Of a DNA stretch of 5,734 nt, positions 1 to 5,655 are shown piece by piece. The notes beneath the pieces were generated by a model. That model was not told the DNA's origin. It ran no database searches and worked only from the letters and a program-made list of their open reading frames with translations. The stretch is from Oscillospiraceae bacterium (GTDB lineage: Bacteria; Bacillota; Clostridia; Oscillospirales; Acutalibacteraceae): assembly GCA_031283835.1 (NCBI GenBank), contig JAITBA010000127.1, forward strand, positions 1 through 5,734. The letters run 5' to 3'. The position numbers were made by a program, and so were the translations under genes. How positions within the stretch are numbered: position 1 is the first letter of the stretch; every line of letters starts with the position of its first letter.

Positions 1-1331
1 CAAGAGATCACGCCGCCGGCGATGGAGAAGTCGGCCCGATAACCGGATTCGGCGGACTCGGTGATGGTGTAGGCCACGCCGCGGGGAATTCCTGTGAAGG
101 TCTTTTTTTCGTTATGCTTGAGGGTGAAGGTTTGCGGGGATTGCGGCGCATCCCGGCCCGTGAAAGCAATCTCGAATGTGAACGCCTTGTCAAGGTTCAC
201 TCCAGGGCCGGCGATAGTCTTGGTGACCTCCAAATTGCCGGGCAAATCGGGTGGGTTTTCGCCCTCATAATGATTGACGAAAGGCAGAGCGATGGCCGCG
301 CCGGCCGCCGAAATCGTGCCTATATAGCGGTCATGGTTCGCTGTGTAGCCCTGCGGCACGTTGACCTCGGAAACGACGTAGGCTGTGCCCAAGGGCAGGC
401 CGTCGAAGGTTTTGCTCTCGTCGTGCTTGAGGGTGAAGCTATGTGTCTCGCCGCCAATGAGCGCTGTGAAGTCGAAGTCCTGTTCCGGGTCCGCACCCTC
501 GCCAATCACGGTTTTTGTGATGGTCAGGCTGCCATTGTTGGGCGGAGCGGGGTTGTATGTGTTGATAAACGCCGCGGTGATGCCGCCCTCGGGCACGTTG
601 GCCGCATGGTTCTCGCTGGTGGTGACATAATGCGCAACCGGCGTTTCGGTGATTACGTAGCCGATGCCAACCGGCATGTTGTTGAACTGCGCGGTCTGGC
701 CGCTCTTAAGATAGATTTTGCCGCCGCTGACGATTGTCTGCGCCGCACCGCCGTCGATGCTATATGTGTAACTTTTGCCGTCCAAAAACGTGACGGTGAA
801 TTCAAACAACAGGTCTTTTTGCGCTTGGGTCAGGGGGCTTTCGTCGCTGTTTGCAACCGTTTTGCGCAAGGCCAGTTTGCCCTGGCGACGGGTGTTATAG
901 GCGGTCACGCGTACGGGCTGCTCGTTCTCTCCGGGCAACGAAAAGGGGTATTTCTTCGGCTGGCCGTCCTCAATTTCGGGCAAAAATCCGGGTGCGGGGC
1001 GGCTTTCTTGCCAGTAATAATCGCCGGATTTTAGGTCGGAGGCGAGAATCTGCCCGTCGCGGCCCGTGATATAACTTTGCATTGGGGTCGCCGTGCCATC
1101 AAAATTCACCCGATACAGCGCAAATTCCACGCCGGAGACGGGGGTTTTTGTGCCGCTTTCGTATTTTTGCAGCAGTGCGCTGCGCAGCATGCCCGGGCCT
1201 TCTCCTTCGGCGATGTTCGTGCGGTGTTGGCTAAAATCCGCCCAGGCCATGGTGCCGCTGGCAGCTGCCGAAAGGGCCAGCACGCAAGCCAATAACAGCG
1301 CGATAGGCCGCGCGCCGCGCAATCGCTTCAT
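1..1331 (-). CDS. Pilin/adhesin-like surface protein with SpaA and repeated Spy0128-like isopeptide domains (C-terminus beyond window)
   Basis: An open frame of 443 codons starts at ATG 1331-1329 and runs off the left edge without a stop. Residues 1-31 are a signal peptide: basic MKRLRGARP, a Leu/Ala core, and probable cleavage after AWA (29-31). Residues ~48-147 fit a SpaA/Cna-B-like domain (VSGVEFALY 65-73, DYYWQES 104-110), with a likely isopeptide triad K56, E109, N146. Three modules of the Spy0128/FctA (streptococcal pilin repeat) type follow. They start at LALRKTV (153), LTITKTV (269) and LEVTKTI (367); each has a TxTKT-like Lys strand, an FTLKHDE-type strand, a GxxY.V.E strand and an FxN strand. 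The apparent triads are K157/E229/N257 and K273/E322/N353; K371/E425 of the fourth lack their Asn only because the window ends. Such domains form rigid, protease-resistant shafts on the Gram-positive surface. The missing end should show a sorting signal or membrane anchor. It is the last gene of the visible cluster. Fold class is well supported; pilin versus adhesin cannot be decided. Confidence 0.93.
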   Translation of the reverse strand, partial: MKRLRGARPIALLLACVLALSAAASGTMAWADFSQHRTNIAEGEGPGMLRSALLQKYESGTKTPVSGVEFALYRVNFDGTATPMQSYITGRDGQILASDLKSGDYYWQESRPAPGFLPEIEDGQPKKYPFSLPGENEQPVRVTAYNTRRQGKLALRKTVANSDESPLTQAQKDLLFEFTVTFLDGKSYTYSIDGGAAQTIVSGGKIYLKSGQTAQFNNMPVGIGYVITETPVAHYVTTSENHAANVPEGGITAAFINTYNPAPPNNGSLTITKTVIGEGADPEQDFDFTALIGGETHSFTLKHDESKTFDGLPLGTAYVVSEVNVPQGYTANHDRYIGTISAAGAAIALPFVNHYEGENPPDLPGNLEVTKTIAGPGVNLDKAFTFEIAFTGRDAPQSPQTFTLKHNEKKTFTGIPRGVAYTITESAESGYRADFSIAGGVIS

Positions 1332-1339
1332 ATGCACAT

Positions 1340-1345
1340 CTCCTC
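1340..1345 (-). promoter_or_regulatory. Ribosome binding site of the SpaA/Spy0128-domain gene
   Basis: GAGGAG on the minus strand lies 8 bases before ATG 1331. It fixes that start over an ATG at 1339-1337, which abuts the site directly and stops after three codons. Confidence 0.85.
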
Positions 1346-1374
1346 AAATTTAAATGGATCGGAATGCCCTCGCC

Positions 1375-1395
1375 TGCGTCAAATTGCTTGACGCA
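1375..1395. repeat. Perfect 8-bp inverted repeat with 5-base loop between two genes
   Basis: TGCGTCAA (1375-1382) and TTGACGCA (1388-1395) are perfect inverted copies separated by ATTGC. The element lies 44 bases upstream of the start of the SpaA/Spy0128-domain gene. No T-run follows it on either strand, so it does not look like an intrinsic terminator. It could be an operator half-site pair or an RNA hairpin in the leader of the downstream gene. A 10-bp palindrome, CGGCATGCCG, sits beside it at 1401-1410. The structure is seen directly; a function is not established. Confidence 0.5.
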
Positions 1396-1435
1396 CGAGA
1401 CGGCATGCCGAGATGGTTGCGGAGCCGCCTTCCCT

Positions 1436-1472
1436 GCGCCGCCCCTCTCTTGCCCGCGAGGCGGGACGGCGC
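1436..1472 (-). other. GC-rich hairpin downstream of the SipW-type gene
   Basis: An outer pair GCGCCG (1436-1441) / CGGCGC (1467-1472) encloses an inner pair CCCGC (1453-1457) / GCGGG (1461-1465) with a 3-base loop; an asymmetric internal loop separates them. It starts 24 bases after the stop codon of the SipW-type gene. On the transcribed strand the T-run (near 1486-1491) comes before the hairpin rather than after it, so this is not a canonical terminator. It may stabilise the upstream mRNA end or reduce read-through. Confidence 0.4.
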
Positions 1473-1496
1473 GCCGGAAAGGAAGAAAAAACGGTG

Positions 1497-2849
1497 TTAT
1501 GCCGCTATCGTAACCGTAAAGGTTGCGGTTCTCTCAATGCCGTCGGCGGGCGTGTATTTTCCTGTGACGAGGATCACAGTGGCGGAGCTCTGGCCGCCGC
1601 CGATTCGCAGCACACCGGTTGCGATGAACTTGGTGTTTGGGCCAAGGGCCGGGCCGCTGGCCGCTGCCGGCGGTAACCAATTCACTTCGGCGACGGGCAC
1701 GGGTTTGCCGTCATACATGGCGGTAAAAACCACATCGCTGCCCCTGACGCCAACCGATGGGGTTCCGCTGATGGTGAACAACTTGTCGCGCAGGGCATCC
1801 TCAATTTCTTTCGGCATATCGTCGAAGTTGGCCTTGAGCTGGTACAGATCCGCCGTCTGCATATCCACGTGAATGGCGTAGTAGAACGGGCCGTCCGGCT
1901 GCTTAATCAGTTTGATGGATTCGAGCAGCTTCGCGGTTTCGTTGCCGGGCTCCAAGGCCTGGCCCCAATAGGCCCAACCCTCGGGGCTGCTGTCGTCCAA
2001 AATCCAGGCTGCCACGGGCCGGCCGTCCCAGTCGCTCAGCTTAATCAGCTGCGCCGCTTGGCCCAGCGTCCATTCCACGTAGTCGTGAAAGCCGCGGGGC
2101 GGCGTTTCACCATCGTCGCCGTGGCCGCAGTTTTCCGGCCCGGCAGGCGGCTCGAGCCAGGTGTGCGGGGTGTAGAGGCATTCGCTGGTGGGGTGAAGCT
2201 TGTGGTCAATGGTTTCCTCATATTCGCCGCGTTCAACGCCGGCCACCAGCGACCGTGGAGTGGCCTGATCAAAGTCCTCCAGCAGGCGCTTGCCATATTT
2301 GCCGTTGATATTCGTGGTTTTGTCGGTGACAAGATAGAAGCGCCACACATCGCCATAGGCCTTGAAGGGCTTGATCTGGCTGTCGTCAAAAACCAGGTTG
2401 ATTTTATCGCCGTTGATGTCAACCATGTTGTCAAGAGCCAGCTTAAAAGCGTCGCGCTGGGCCTTCGTGGGGGGATCGGTTGCGGTGCCGCCGGCACTAG
2501 CTACAAATTTACCGTCGCTGTCCATCAGCAGGTATTCATCGCTGTAGCTATAGGTGATCTTCGAGATGTCCATGTACTCCTTGAGCTGAAGCCGCACAAA
2601 AACATTGCCCTCGCCGGTGTTTTTGACCCACACCTCTTTCTTCAGCTCGTCGTCCTGCTGCCAGTCGTCGGGCTCCTCGTAGTCCTCCACGAGCACGACG
2701 TCCTGCTTCTTGTTTTCGTTGCCGCCCGTGGCAACGTTCGATTTGTGCTGGCTGTTGTCGATCCAGGCGTACACGCCGCTTACGATCATCGACAGGGCCA
2801 GCACCGCCGCCAGCACCGCGCACAACACGCGCTTGTTGACCTTTTTCAT
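1497..2849 (-). CDS. SipW-dependent BsaA/TasA-like biofilm matrix protein with C-terminal Ig-like domain
   Basis: A complete 450-residue protein. Residues 1-28 are a signal peptide (MKKVNKRVL, then a hydrophobic core) ending in GVYAWIDNSQHKSN (25-38). This is the pattern of substrates of SipW-type signal peptidases. Next come features I associate with Firmicutes BsaA/TasA-like matrix proteins: DVVLVEDYEEPDDW (50-63), then KEVWVKNTGEGNVFVRLQLKE (71-91, a beta sandwich strand pair), and in the second half AAWILDDSSPEGWAYWGQAL (280-299) with PGNETAKLL and an IHVDMQTADL strand (326-335). Residues ~356-450 form a separate Ig-like beta domain (TISGTPSVGVRG ... ATFTVTIAA). There is no LPXTG or C-terminal membrane segment, so it is probably secreted and assembled outside the cell, as TasA-type fibres are. 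No SipW gene lies in the window. Family level is fairly sure; fibre formation is inferred. A short acidic insert with Cys224 and Cys241 (~215-250) is unusual. Confidence 0.95.
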   Translation of the reverse strand: MKKVNKRVLCAVLAAVLALSMIVSGVYAWIDNSQHKSNVATGGNENKKQDVVLVEDYEEPDDWQQDDELKKEVWVKNTGEGNVFVRLQLKEYMDISKITYSYSDEYLLMDSDGKFVASAGGTATDPPTKAQRDAFKLALDNMVDINGDKINLVFDDSQIKPFKAYGDVWRFYLVTDKTTNINGKYGKRLLEDFDQATPRSLVAGVERGEYEETIDHKLHPTSECLYTPHTWLEPPAGPENCGHGDDGETPPRGFHDYVEWTLGQAAQLIKLSDWDGRPVAAWILDDSSPEGWAYWGQALEPGNETAKLLESIKLIKQPDGPFYYAIHVDMQTADLYQLKANFDDMPKEIEDALRDKLFTISGTPSVGVRGSDVVFTAMYDGKPVPVAEVNWLPPAAASGPALGPNTKFIATGVLRIGGGQSSATVILVTGKYTPADGIERTATFTVTIAA

Positions 2850-2857
2850 AATGATTA

Positions 2858-2863
2858 CTCCTT
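2858..2863 (-). promoter_or_regulatory. Ribosome binding site of the SipW-type gene
   Basis: AAGGAG on the minus strand, 8 bases before ATG 2849. It supports this start, which also gives a complete signal peptide. Confidence 0.87.
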
Positions 2864-2887
2864 CAATACTTGTGACGCTTTCCCTGC

Positions 2888-2922
2888 GGCCCCCGGCGTC
2901 CCATACAAAAGCGCCGGGGGCC
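2888..2922 (-). repeat. Perfect 11-bp GC-rich inverted repeat after the DUF6273-like gene
   Basis: GGCCCCCGGCG (2888-2898) and CGCCGGGGGCC (2912-2922) pair perfectly around a 13-base loop. The element lies 36 bases beyond the stop codon of the 883-residue gene and 38 bases before the start of the next gene. No U-tract follows on the minus strand (the next bases are GCAGGGAAAGCG) and only a short TTT follows on the plus strand. A canonical Rho-independent terminator is therefore not supported. It may act as an mRNA-stabilising or attenuating hairpin that sets different expression of the two genes, or as a DNA cruciform. Confidence 0.75.
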
Positions 2923-2958
2923 TTTAAAGATACGTGAGAGGAAAATGAGACGAATGAT

Positions 2959-3633
2959 TTAGTTGGAAAAGATGGCGGAGTCGACCCACAAAGCGGGACG
3001 CAAATCGAAATTATAGTTAAGTTCGTCTCTATTGGTGGCGTAGCCCAAGTTGCTGACGACGCAAGCGTCGTTAGTGCCGCTCGGCGTCCGGAGCCACCAA
3101 TTCTCCGCAGTGTTCAGGTATGTCCAGTTTTCCACCGCGTTGGGGTTGCTGACCTGAGGTCCTGACAAGGTCCACCTCTTGCTGCAGAAGCGGGTTGCTT
3201 CGCCAAAGCTGAGCAGGAAGGCGATGTTCAGCGTGCCCTTGCCGCCTGCCGCTACCGGCAACCCATTGTCCTTGGTGCCGGTGGGTTTGCTGAAGCCGTC
3301 ACAGCTGCCGTAGCCATCCCAGCCACTGCTGCTGGCGGGAAAGGTGCCGATCTTCGTCATCACGTCGCTGGTCACGGTGAAGTTGCGCAGATTGGCGCCC
3401 CACTTAAGGGAGGTGCCTGCGGTGCTGTCGTTGAGGAACCAAGCGTTGACGGCCTTTTGCGCGGTGGAGCCGTTGTACTTATTCTCTGTTCCAAAATACC
3501 CCTCGCCAATACTTGCCTTGCGCAGAATTAGGCTATAGGGTTTGCCGCCAACAACTTGCTGCGCTATTTCGATCCATTCGCTGCTGTCGCCGGTTTTGGC
3601 GGTGTCCAGAACGCGTCCGTTTACGCCCACAGG
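2959..3633 (-). other. DUF6273-like C-terminal domain of the large secreted protein, candidate variable head
   Basis: These bases encode residues ~660-883. The order of motifs (early W and LILRKAS, a central AVNAWFLN helix, FLLSFGEA, WWLRTP, and LRPALWV near the end) is what I know from DUF6273 proteins, thought to be related to the formylglycine-generating-enzyme/C-type-lectin fold. Between WWLRTP and LRPALWV the chain is DACVVSNLGYATN then RDELNYNFD, the stretch that differs most among members of this family. Seven Asn codons (AAC or AAT) fall within residues 833-867. Three cysteines (770, 809, 850) are present; one disulfide is possible. Family assignment is from memory of motifs, not a profile search. 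Confidence 0.7.
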
Positions 3634-5610
3634 CTCGTCCTTGCCGCCGCCGCCGTTCTGCACAATACGCACATTCACGGTGAGCGTGATGCTTTTTGAG
3701 GCGTTGGAAATTGTGAACTGCGCGGAATACGAGCCCTGGGTCAGGCCTTTCGTCACAACAATGTTGCCGTTGCTGTAGTTGATGGAAGCGTTGCCGCCCG
3801 CGACTTTGCTCACGCTGGGGGCCGGGTTGCCGTCGATAGAAATCGGGTGATTGTACGGCGCGTCATAGCCCTGGTTCAGGGTGATGGTTACGGTGTTGCC
3901 GTTGACGCCATCGCCGCTGACAACAGGCGGTCTAGGTTTGCCTGCGCCGTTGTCGGGGATAAGGTGCTCGCCATCCCAAAAATATTTCACATCGCTTGGA
4001 TGCACGACGTCGTTTTGGGGAATGCCGGTGTTGTTCCAGCCGGCGGTATCGAACCGGCCGTCGTCGCCCGCGCCAACATAGTACGTGTCGTCGCCGGTGC
4101 CAAAGGGCCCGGCCACGGTTTTGCCGTCCACAACGGTGATTGGGAACAGGTCGTCGGTGCCGCCGGGCTTGCCGTCAGTGCCGCCGCCTTTCCAGCTGGC
4201 CATTTCGGGGTCAAGCGTGCCCTGGTCCGCGCCGGTAGCCGTGGTGCGCACGGGTTTCCACAGGTTCGAGCCTGCCGGATCTTCCGCATACCATGCGGTG
4301 CCGTCCTTCGAGGCCGCGCTGTCGTCGCCGCCGCCGGGCTGCTTGTCGGGGCCGCCCCATTTTGGGTTTGCTTCATCCAGCGCGCCTGTGTCGGGGTCGA
4401 CGGCAAAGAAGATATTGCTGCCCTCGGGATCTTCTTCGACGTAATAAATATAGCCATCCCTATAGGCAGGCCGTGTGTCGTCGCCCAGCACGGGGGGCAC
4501 TTGCTCCAGGCTGCCGTCCGGATCATAGATATAGGCGGGCGGAACCTGGCTATCGCCCGTATCGGGGTCAAGAACTTCATAGATGTGCGGCGGGCCGGAG
4601 GGGCGCTTATATTTTCCGTCGCCCGGCACGGTGATGATTGTTTCGCCGCCGGTGTTGGCCTGCTCCAGGCCGTCAATGGCACTGATGATGGCATCAGTCG
4701 CGCCCTTAATTGCGCCTTTGTCGAGGTTGCCACTGTCGAGCAGAGCCTTGGCCGCCTCCACTGCGGCTTGCAAAACGCCCAGACCGTCCTCTTTGTAGGG
4801 ATTTGGGGCCTCAAGGTCGAGGATTGTCTGCCCCTTTTTGATGGCGTCGAGCAGCTTGCTCAGGTCGTTATTGCTTTGGCCGGGCGCGGTGCCCACGCCA
4901 AACACAAAGTGAATGTGCTGTTCCACGCCCCAGCGGTCAACAAACTTGCCCAGGAGCATGGTGATACCCTCGGCCTTGGCATAAACGGTGCGCTTATCGG
5001 CTTCAACAAACAGGATGTCGGGGTCAAGGGACGTCCATTCCACCTGGTTGGCCAGCGCCGCTTGCACACCCGCAGAGCCGTCGTAGTCGCTGATGGCGCT
5101 TTCGTTGGGCGCCCATGGCTGGTTGTTGGGAATCACCGCCGCCGCGGATTTGTAGTAGGTGATACCCAGGTTGACCGGCACGGTGCTGCTGGCCTTCGAA
5201 ACAAAGCCATTGCCCTCGTTGGGCAGGTCGTAGCCGGTGATTTTGCTCGCGTCGGCCACTTGAAGGTTTAGATCCAACATAAACCAGCCAGAATTGTTTA
5301 CGCGCACAATCTGCGCGATGCCTGCGGTTTTTGTCCCGTCGGTCGTAAGTACGTAGCTTGTGCCTATCTTCTCGAAGTGACCCAAGGATTCATCCACCAG
5401 TCTGGCTGAGGACACACCTCCGGCCGCGAGCGAAAAGGAACTTCCGGATGGGAGCACGTAGAGTGTGGTGCTTGGTTGTTGCAGCCGGTACTGCCATTTT
5501 GTTTCTGCCAGCGTGGCGGCCAGACCTATCACCAGTGAACCGGCCATCAGTGCGATGGCCAACACCAGTGCGATCACGCGGTTTTTGCGTGACTGTAATA
5601 TTTTTTTCAT
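2959..5610 (-). CDS. Large secreted mosaic protein: Ig-like, FIVAR-like and acidic repeat regions with C-terminal DUF6273-like (C-type-lectin-like) domain
   Basis: A complete 883-residue protein, not recognised as a named gene. Residues 1-35 are a signal peptide (MKKILQSRKNR, then a long hydrophobic stretch, AATLAE). Residues ~45-185 are beta-rich and unassigned. Residues ~186-240 look like a Big2-type Ig fold (VEWTSLDPDILFVEADKRTV, then AKAEGI). Residues ~247-319 are helical and FIVAR-like (LSKLLDAIKKG ... LQAAVEAAKALLDSG ... ATDAIISAIDGLEQ). Residues ~339-557 are an acidic Gly/Asp/Pro-rich region of imperfect repeats. Residues ~558-655 are a second Ig-like domain ending in a QNGGGG linker. 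Residues ~660-883 resemble DUF6273, with SLILRKASIGEGYF, STAQKAVNAWFLN, NIAFLLSFGEATRF, NWWLRTPSG and a final LRPALWV. No sorting motif or C-terminal membrane helix is present. The plan suggests a stalk carrying a terminal ligand-binding head. It heads the visible three-gene series. The CDS is certain; the ligand is unknown. Confidence 0.95.
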   Translation of the reverse strand: MKKILQSRKNRVIALVLAIALMAGSLVIGLAATLAETKWQYRLQQPSTTLYVLPSGSSFSLAAGGVSSARLVDESLGHFEKIGTSYVLTTDGTKTAGIAQIVRVNNSGWFMLDLNLQVADASKITGYDLPNEGNGFVSKASSTVPVNLGITYYKSAAAVIPNNQPWAPNESAISDYDGSAGVQAALANQVEWTSLDPDILFVEADKRTVYAKAEGITMLLGKFVDRWGVEQHIHFVFGVGTAPGQSNNDLSKLLDAIKKGQTILDLEAPNPYKEDGLGVLQAAVEAAKALLDSGNLDKGAIKGATDAIISAIDGLEQANTGGETIITVPGDGKYKRPSGPPHIYEVLDPDTGDSQVPPAYIYDPDGSLEQVPPVLGDDTRPAYRDGYIYYVEEDPEGSNIFFAVDPDTGALDEANPKWGGPDKQPGGGDDSAASKDGTAWYAEDPAGSNLWKPVRTTATGADQGTLDPEMASWKGGGTDGKPGGTDDLFPITVVDGKTVAGPFGTGDDTYYVGAGDDGRFDTAGWNNTGIPQNDVVHPSDVKYFWDGEHLIPDNGAGKPRPPVVSGDGVNGNTVTITLNQGYDAPYNHPISIDGNPAPSVSKVAGGNASINYSNGNIVVTKGLTQGSYSAQFTISNASKSITLTVNVRIVQNGGGGKDEPVGVNGRVLDTAKTGDSSEWIEIAQQVVGGKPYSLILRKASIGEGYFGTENKYNGSTAQKAVNAWFLNDSTAGTSLKWGANLRNFTVTSDVMTKIGTFPASSSGWDGYGSCDGFSKPTGTKDNGLPVAAGGKGTLNIAFLLSFGEATRFCSKRWTLSGPQVSNPNAVENWTYLNTAENWWLRTPSGTNDACVVSNLGYATNRDELNYNFDLRPALWVDSAIFSN
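3940..4596 (-). repeat. Imperfect acidic Gly/Asp/Pro-rich protein repeats inside the large secreted protein
   Basis: Residues 339-557 hold degenerate units built on an aromatic pair, then DPxGSN or a similar acidic turn, then W, and a Gly/Asp-rich linker. Unit one is near 385-430 (DGYIYYVEEDPEGSN ... PKWGGPDKQPGGGDD). Unit two is near 436-487 (DGTAWYAEDPAGSNLWKPV ... SWKGGGTDGKPGGTDD). A weaker third unit is near 507-557 (DDTYYVGAGDDGRFD ... YFWDGEHL). A related YEVLDPDTG / YIYDPDGS pair precedes them at 344-366. The Asp-rich turns suggest a calcium-binding or extended stalk region, but I cannot match a named repeat family. Confidence 0.55.
4654..4872 (-). other. FIVAR-like helical segment of the large secreted protein
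   Basis: Residues 247-319 read as three amphipathic helices with a short central loop (PNPYKEDG), in the spacing of FIVAR modules found in Gram-positive surface proteins. It is the only clearly helical part of an otherwise beta-rich chain and may serve as a spacer or sugar/protein-binding module. Assigned from the pattern alone. Confidence 0.6.
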
Positions 5611-5617
5611 TTTGCAA

Positions 5618-5623
5618 CTCCTC
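5618..5623 (-). promoter_or_regulatory. Ribosome binding site of the large secreted protein gene
   Basis: GAGGAG on the minus strand, 7 bases before ATG 5610. This start gives a complete basic-then-hydrophobic signal peptide. An AT-rich TATATA just upstream (5624-5629) lies too close to the site to be a convincing -10 element. Confidence 0.85.
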
Positions 5624-5655
5624 TATATAGTTTTGTGCATCGCTTCATTTGTTTC

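Noticed and set aside
114..1034. Long plus-strand open frame (306 codons) opposite the SpaA/Spy0128-domain gene
   Set aside because: It is antisense to a gene with a signal peptide, ribosome binding site and recognisable domains. GC-rich codon use removes stops from the opposite strand, and the predicted product has no recognisable motif.
1284..1295. Lipoprotein-like LLAC in the signal peptide of the SpaA/Spy0128-domain protein (Cys16)
   Set aside because: The Cys lies in the middle of the hydrophobic core rather than at its end, and a good AWA cleavage site follows at residues 29-31.
1388..1393. TTGACG as the -35 box for the last gene
   Set aside because: The nearest -10-like sequence (TTAAAT on the minus strand) is about 23 bases away, too far for a standard promoter.
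2888..2922. Inverted repeat taken as a Rho-independent terminator
   Set aside because: No T-run follows the stem on the minus strand, and only TTT on the plus strand. It is kept as a hairpin of unknown role.
1869..2927. Plus-strand open frame (352 codons) opposite the SipW-type gene
   Set aside because: Mirror of a confident minus-strand gene. It also runs across that gene's start, its ribosome binding site and the inverted repeat. No protein-like features.
3987..4814. Minus-strand frame of 275 codons inside the large secreted protein gene
   Set aside because: Out-of-frame shadow, rich in Pro, Ala, Arg and Thr with no domain pattern; the enclosing frame is far better supported.
3847..5271. 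Plus-strand open frame (474 codons) opposite the large secreted protein
   Set aside because: Antisense shadow made possible by high GC. The minus-strand frame has clear domains throughout.
5624..5629. TATATA as the -10 box of a promoter for the large secreted protein
   Set aside because: It abuts the ribosome binding site and has no -35-like hexamer about 17 bases upstream.
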